This document shows positions 58,440 through 64,000 of a stretch of 64,000 bases of DNA, in pieces. A model generated the notes under the pieces. That model was not told the origin of the DNA. It saw only the letters and a list, made by a program, of their open reading frames with translations, and did not search any database. The stretch's first letter is position 1; every line of letters begins with the position of its first letter. Source of the stretch: Dipylidium caninum (Eukaryota > Platyhelminthes > Cestoda > Cyclophyllidea > Dipylidiidae); contig QEYB01000273.1 of assembly GCA_017562135.1 (NCBI GenBank), positions 42,271 through 106,270 on the forward strand. The letters run 5' to 3'. The position numbers and the translations under genes are program-made.

Positions 58440-58541
58440 ACGTGTCTCGTGTCTGCTTAAACGCACGAAAGGACGGCCGGATGGTCTTCGGTTGAAGTGC
58501 TGTCTCTCGGCAAGTAGATAGGCTATCACGAATATCGGCAT
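58440..58541 (-). pseudogene. Orphan first exon with signal peptide at 58.5 kb
   Basis: ATG at 58541: MPIFVIAYLLAERQHF, then a decayed stretch with Ser-Arg-His-Glu-Thr, matching the His-Glu-Thr of exon 1. Leader caccaaattctccttca resembles others. The frame continues to 58368 without a donor. An AATC microsatellite (58574-58591) lies just upstream. Confidence 0.45.
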
Positions 58542-58858
58542 GGCGCTAACCATTGGTTTCACCAAATTCTCCTTCAATCAATCAATCAATCGCACTCGTA
58601 TATGCTATGCGACTACGGCTATAGTAGACGAAAAGGCTGATTGTGGCTTTGTTCGACGTCTACAGGACTAGTGGGATAGCCGGAGGAGAGTGTCCAACAC
58701 CAATACTGAATGAGGGATATGCTCGCTGTGGAAATAAAGTGGTCCTCGAACCTCAGCAGTGTCGGCAGTGGAGTAAACATGAATGCACGAATTAAATTGT
58801 ATTGTGCTCACGACAACCTGTACAGCTAGCAAGCATTTGTGTCTACTGGAGCTGATTT

Positions 58859-59314
58859 GTGCAACCAACCAGAGCTTTCGACGTGAAGGCTTGCAGAGCT
58901 CAAAATGAGCGCATTGGCAACCTCACTGCGGTTGAAGCAATTGCTCGCAATAACTCAATCACACCCAGCGTAGTCGTTAAGAGGAAGTTACATAAACCTA
59001 AGTGCTACAACGGCCTCGGACGATTGGCGGTGTTTTCTCTGCGGCTTACACCAGAGAGCCAGTCGCTATCGCGAGAAGAATGTCCACTGGAAGTGTTTCT
59101 AATTCCCCCACTGTTGAGAGAAAACCAAATACGTAACACTAAGGTTACGTTTTCAGGCGGATCGCATTTAATGTCACCAATGGCTGATGACCACTTTGTC
59201 CAACAAATCCGATATCTTCCTCTGGTAGACGTGTGTAACTCTGAGGAAACGGTTTCCCCGAGAGATGAAGCGACTGTTTTGTTTGCTGAAATGCAAATGA
59301 TGCAGCAAAGATAG
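58859..59314 (+). CDS. Open frame of 151 codons, unknown
   Basis: One of the few long frames without an obvious paralogue in the window. It opens MQPTRAFDVKACRAQNERIG, contains TAVEAIARNNSI and a basic VVKRKLHKPK, and ends MADDHFVQQIRYLPLVDV and a Met/Gln-rich tail. Composition is balanced and protein-like, with no signal peptide or membrane segment. A possible acceptor (caaccaaccag) stands 9 nt after the ATG, so it could be an internal or last exon of a larger gene. Nothing in the sequence gives its function. It could also be a chance frame or a transferred gene fragment. Confidence 0.35.
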   Translation: MQPTRAFDVKACRAQNERIGNLTAVEAIARNNSITPSVVVKRKLHKPKCYNGLGRLAVFSLRLTPESQSLSREECPLEVFLIPPLLRENQIRNTKVTFSGGSHLMSPMADDHFVQQIRYLPLVDVCNSEETVSPRDEATVLFAEMQMMQQR

Positions 59315-59536
59315 CCATCCGAACAGTATGAGCGTCATGTTCGCCGTGGGCTCCATGTGCATTCCAACAAAACGCGTCTCGCCGAAAGGCACTGAGCTAT
59401 CCTCACCACTTTCCAGAGATTGGATATTTCTGAGGCAGTAGTTACACGGACGAGCACTCCGTAGGGGAAATGGGGCTTCTCCGAGCAGAGTGATATTTCC
59501 GAGATAGAAGCCCACTCCTCAAGGTGAAGAAAATAT

Positions 59537-59542
59537 TTTATT
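59537..59542 (-). terminator. Poly(A) signal of copy I
   Basis: Minus-strand AATAAA in cctcaataaaat, about 60 nt after the stop of exon 3, matching the spacing in genes D and K. Confidence 0.65.
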
Positions 59543-59602
59543 GAGGTACAGATAACGAGGAGAATTTGGGGGTCAAATACCTCGCATTCAGCTGCAGTTA
59601 TT

Positions 59603-60335
59603 CTAGGTGAGTTGACAATCAGCATTGGGAATGGTCGCATTGATAGTCTTCACAACATTCTGCCGGATGCTCTCCCTATCATGTGTCAGCGACACATGTG
59701 CGACTCTGTCCAACACACGGTAGTTCCCTGCTCTAAGCACAGATACCTTGCGCAACGTTCGATCAAGTTGAAATACTCCAGTGAATTCAAATGCCTCGAT
59801 GATGTAGGCGCCACGAAACACTCTGTTAGAAATTGGATGGAATGAAAATGGACAATTCGCTGATTTTGGCGGACATTACCTGTGAATCTCTGTGGTCGAG
59901 TCAACGAGATCGAATGGTAGCTTTTGAACTCCCACTGAAATTTCAAACTGCCGACCTCTCACAACAACATTTCTCATAGTGGTCGTCCATGAGCAATTCG
60001 CCAAATCTGCCAACAAGTGTTGTTTTCCGGATCTTTTCCCGATCAACATACTCTTGAAAATCTCGTAGGTCAAGTGCTTCGCCACACTCATCATATCGTG
60101 GTGCTCATTGAAGATGTTCTGTGGCTGACAAGGTCCTGTGTAACAAATGTGCATATTATGAGTGTTGTGAACATCCATTGGGGAGGCGCTCAAGGGGGAG
60201 GGAGAATGGGCGAAATGAAATTACCCATTGTCAGTGTAGTGACGGACACGTAGAATGACTCTCCTCCGTCATGCTGCAATATGAGCCTAACAAATTGGCT
60301 ATCACGAAAATAGATATGTTGCTGATCTTCGACAT
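59603..60335 (-). pseudogene. Three-exon family, copy I (exon 1 defective)
   Basis: Exon 3 59603-59822 (220 nt) and exon 2 59880-60135 (256 nt) are perfect in length, phase and frame. Exon 2 opens Gly-Pro-Cys-Gln-Pro-Gln and has SVAKHLTYEIFKSML and LLADLANCSWTTTM; exon 3 has RGAYIIEAFEFTGVF, RVLDRVAHVSLT and ends Ala-Asp-Cys-Gln-Leu-Thr. Exon 1 (60225-60335) keeps the donor gtaatt and part of the leader (SIFVIANLLG) but lost about 34 nt, shifting the frame to a stop. The family ATG is ATA, with another ATG 18 nt upstream. The TATA-rich tatatata (60364-60371) and AATAAA are kept. Either a very recent pseudogene or a gene using another first exon. Confidence 0.78.
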
Positions 60336-60929
60336 CACGTAGATCTCTTTCATTCCGCCGCTCTTATATATATCCGCACTACAGGGTCAGTGGAAACCAC
60401 TTGCTGACGTAGAGATTCAGGTCCCGCCTACCTTAGCTGATCAAGTAAACATGTCTCCATCTCGCACCCTTACATCTGCACCAAACAAACAACAGTGGCG
60501 AACCTGCGCAGACTGATGAGTATCAGGTCCTAATATCAGATTCACTGATTCATAAATAGGCGTACTCAACGACAAATGGAAGCGGTCAAAGGATCCTCGT
60601 GATTGGGAGTATCATGACGTTGTAGGCGACACGAATGACCCTGTCAGAAGAGAATGCGAACGAAGGACGAAAATACACTATTATTGGAATGAGAACATTC
60701 ACTTGACTGCCTCTCGTCTTCGTATTCCCCTCAGGCAAGTAACAAGCGAGCTTCTTGAGGACATTCGAAACCTCATACTGCTGACTACCAGGTAAATGCT
60801 CTTCGACATCGGGTGCCTACCCATGTTTGTCAAAGAATGTGACATATCTCCGAATGTTCTTCTTGACAAGGGCCTTGCGATTTTTATCATAGTCTGCTAA
60901 GCGACACCCTACACGAAGAAGAAGCTCCA

Positions 60930-61080
60930 CATTCCATTATGTGTCCACACCGGTTCGGGACACGAGATGTGGCACTGCCTCGGTGAGACAGATGAGAGCT
61001 TCCGTCTCAGTCTACGCTACTCTACGCTGCACTGCATCCAATGTCTTCAAAGCATCCCACTCGCTTTCGCGCACTCTGTG
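60930..61080 (+). pseudogene. Exon-3-like fragment with Cys-Leu-Gly core at 61 kb
   Basis: Plus-strand reading HEMWHCLGETDESFRLSLR aligns with GHCLGSTDTGFRHSLLL (4850 frame) and GQCLGITDERTRLSLLL (36.4 kb). A stop follows after about 30 codons. A remnant only. Confidence 0.35.
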
Positions 61081-61219
61081 AGGATCGTCCTATGGGTCAC
61101 GTAAACAATAAGGATGCCGGGTGGCACTCACAAGGAGGTGAATATTATTCAGCATTGAAATGATTACAGGAGGCAAGGCGTGAAGAATTGCAATTTTCTG
61201 CTACAGAACAGAATGCAGA

Positions 61220-61900
61220 GAATGTAAGGAGGCTAAGCGTTGCCATTCAAATTCACTCTGTTAAATGATCCTCTGCTGCGCAGTTCAACAGTTCAGAGTG
61301 CCTGGACGCGATGGTTGCTGGCTCGGCATCCGCCTTGACCTCATGGAGTGAGTTGATGCCTCAAAGTGGGCCTGTGATTCCACTAACTAATCCTCACTGC
61401 TGCCGTGCCCACGACACGAGGTCGCACACACGCTGCGTCGTCCTTTTTGTGAGTTCTCGGCTCCATCAGTCGTGCCACTTGGCCTGCAACCTTTGTCGAA
61501 TCAGCCCTGCTGGCCGCAGGAAACCTCGACTTGGAATTTTAGCCACCGAACTCCGACAGTCAAGCGGTCTTCGTTGAGGATGATCATTGAGTCGCACAAC
61601 TTCGTTTCTAGCCAAATGCCTGCCAACCAAATATTGGCGTTAAGTCCCCTTTATGTCGAACAAATTCATTTTTGTTGAGCTTAGAAAAGTGAACATCTGA
61701 GAATTGTCTACAGGCGCTGGTGTAGTGGTGGACTGTTTATTTGTTTGGGGAAGAGGTAATTTTGATGATACACGCTCGTTATCAGCCTTTATATTTTAAC
61801 AGGCAATTTGCCAGGCAATTGACACACATTTGCCGCTCCCTTGGACTCAGCATTAAGTCAACTGTGACATTCTCCACACCTCTGCCGACCTTCCCCTCAA
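61220..61900. repeat. Direct repeat, right copy (partner 51560-52380)
   Basis: Same landmarks in the same direction; includes the FDD-type segment at 61740-61880 shared with 52190-52350 and, inverted, 10560-10720. Confidence 0.65.
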
Positions 61901-61984
61901 CTCTCTCTTTGGCATGTTTTGGACTGGCTGCCCACCGCATTCATTCCGTGAGTTTTCCCCTAACGCTAAAATATATAACGTTGC

Positions 61985-62180
61985 AATTCATAATTGGGAA
62001 ATAAATTCTGGTGGGCAAATGCCGACAGTGGGAGTTGGACGACTTGCCTGGTGGAAGCGATGCCACACGATGAAAAGTATTGGCTTCATGTGGAAGATGC
62101 AATTTGGAAGCATTCTCGTGAAGAAGAACATGGCCAATATCTGTCTCATCAAACTAATGATTTCAACCACCCTGACTAAA
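61985..62180 (+). pseudogene. Exon-2-like fragment at 62 kb
   Basis: Frame 61994-62179 has NKFWWANADSGSWTTCL, comparable to YEKFWWADLRAAKWTINL in exon 2 of copy C and to the 10351-10722 frame. Downstream it stays open with acidic and histidine-rich sequence and a stop. No neighbouring exon 1 or 3 could be assigned. Confidence 0.35.
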
Positions 62181-62259
62181 GAATCAAGCGTTTAGTGGCC
62201 TAGTGAACATGACACAGTGTAACAAATTGTGAAGCATCAACAGACAGATTTATACCTCT

Positions 62260-63300
62260 TACTCACTCAGTTCATTATTAATCCGAGGTATGGGGCGAGG
62301 GTAAACCTCGAGGTAGGCGTGCCGAGGTGTGGAAGCACTTTTGTGATGACAATGAGTTGATTAGTTAGCTGGTGGAGTATGCTAAAGTTTTTCGAGGCGG
62401 AACAGAACCACGCTAATTCGGAGTGTGCTGAAAGTGAAGTGAAGTGAAGTGAAGTGAAGTGAAGTGGACAGACAGACAGACAGAGAAAGACGGGCATCAG
62501 TGAGGGATGGCAGACTCAGCAATTGGATGGAGGAAGAACACGACGGAGATGAGGAATTAAGAAGCTCGAAGGACAAGGGACTGTGACTTCACTAACCTCT
62601 GCTTTGCACATATTCTTAACCCCGCCTTGGCCGTACACCGCGACGTGGACATTGCATCAGAACTCTTCTTCTGCCATGCCTTCGCAGAAGATATGCGTGT
62701 GAAACAAAAGAGAAACCCACTAAAAGGCGTTTGCAAGCACCCCAATTTCTTTTAACATTGCTGTATTTGCCGCATTAGAGATTTAGTTTGAGGGAAGGCG
62801 AGAGGAACGGTGGCCAAACCATGGACGCCCCTGACGAGTCAGAGGCTTTTATTCGTACTTGGGAATTGAGAAAACAAGATGTATGTTGAAGAGCAGAACC
62901 ATGAAGACCAGCTTACGACACTGTTGTGCGTTGCTTCGCTTCGCTTCCCTTCTCTTCATCCGTTCCCCCATTTGTTCACGCCGACCTTCTCTTCCGGACT
63001 CAAAACCGGGCTACTTTGACACCAGGCTCGCCTATTAAGGACAAATGAAATTAATTACTTACGATGAATCAGTCGGGAGCAGGATTAACTAAGTCAATGG
63101 CCCTTACAGGACGGACAAGAAACGCACTGATGGTTTGAAGACAAAACCCGCATGATGCCATCACTGATCATGTCTTTATTGGCTCCATTCGCCATTAACG
63201 GGGTGTCAGTAGCGTCTTTCCCCTCCTCGTCCCACAGACGTCCTCTATGGAGATGCGATCTTTCTCCTGCCTTGGTACAACACACAAGTTGAACGACATT
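62260..63300. repeat. Distal inverted duplication, right copy
   Basis: Reverse-complement partner of segments in 48930-51110. Contains an AAGTG pentanucleotide tract (62432-62466, seven units) next to a GACA tract (62467-62482). Confidence 0.65.
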
Positions 63301-64000
63301 GTGGCCAATTTGGGCGACATCAAATGAGTCGCTGGAGTGAGAGGGAGAGCGTGAGGGTTATGATACCACTCTTGTTCAGAAAAAATCACCCTCCCTGCAG
63401 TTCTGGACATTGTGCGGCGTTCAATGATTTTTTGTGTTCATGATCCGTTCCTAATTGATTCATCATTGAAGCCAATACTTATCATCGGTGGCGCCATTTT
63501 TCCCATCAAGGCAAATCGTTTCGTTGTGTGTGAGTTTTGGGATATAGGGGTGAGACGCGTTTGTGTGCTGCTTAGGTCCAGCCAATTACTTGCCTCATAC
63601 GGTGTAGGGACATCCAGACAGTTCAGGCTGGAAACCAGTCCATTCAGTACATCGGCAATTCGATAGGACAAAATTGCTCTGTCCAATAAAATGCAGCCCA
63701 CTTCCAGACATCCACCACTGGACATGACTGCGCAAGAGACGTGTAAGTGATCAACAGGCTGTGAACCTTGCCAGAGATCAACTCTTTTACTCCGTTAAAG
63801 ACAGTTTCGCCATTGGGACGCGACTCCAAGTGATTTTCATCGAATTCACTTCAAACCCGTTCTTAATCCCCATTGGCACGTTGGTCTTTCAAGGTGAAGT
63901 CCAAACACACCCGGTCCTTTTAAGCTATACCCACTTCGATCATGTGAACCTTCAAAATCCTTGATTGCAACGTTTTTCAAGAATGTTTAAACAAAAGGAC
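63301..64000. other. Right end of window without a recognised gene
   Basis: Two overlapping frames on opposite strands (63412-63666 and 63438-63725) cover the same sequence; neither has a recognisable domain. Confidence 0.4.

Overview
The window reads as animal nuclear DNA, not bacterial or viral. No long open frame exists, but short exons (about 110-260 nt) are joined by GT-AG introns of about 40-90 nt, with TATA-like boxes 45-60 nt before start codons and AATAAA signals just after stop codons. The short introns, moderate GC and an expanded family of small secreted proteins would suit a parasitic flatworm such as a tapeworm. That is inference; no gene here fixes the species.

Almost everything recognisable belongs to one repeated gene. 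It has three exons of nearly invariant length (127, 256 and about 220 nt) joined by a phase 1 and a phase 2 intron. It encodes about 200 residues with a signal peptide. Each exon carries one conserved cysteine: just after the signal peptide, at about the third residue of exon 2 (often Cys-Gln-Pro-Pro), and five to ten residues before the stop in exon 3. I do not recognise the family. Three copies look intact: 19887-20632 (+), 31507-32259 (-) and the divergent 36571-37298 (-). At least fifteen more are pseudogenes, single exons or strongly diverged relatives.

Layout. Positions 1-6648 and 24019-30798 form a large inverted repeat around a spacer of about 17.4 kb. Each arm holds a recent family copy (3510-4275 and 26393-27158) plus older remnants. 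The spacer holds a D-type exon 3 (6.8-7.0 kb), a diverged copy (9.7-10.3 kb), a decayed copy (16.7-17.4 kb), intact gene D (19.9-20.6 kb), a recent pseudogene (22.1-22.8 kb) and a relic at 23.8 kb. Right of the inverted repeat lie intact gene F (31.5 kb), a copy interrupted by foreign coding sequence (33.0-34.0 kb), a diverged relic (35 kb) and intact gene K (36.6-37.3 kb). From 38 to 64 kb there are older relics, orphan first exons and further inverted or direct duplicated blocks, with one recent copy at 59.6-60.3 kb.

The pattern is a birth-and-death cluster: secreted genes duplicated with their promoters, some kept and most broken. No rRNA, tRNA, CRISPR array, prophage or recognisable transposase was found.
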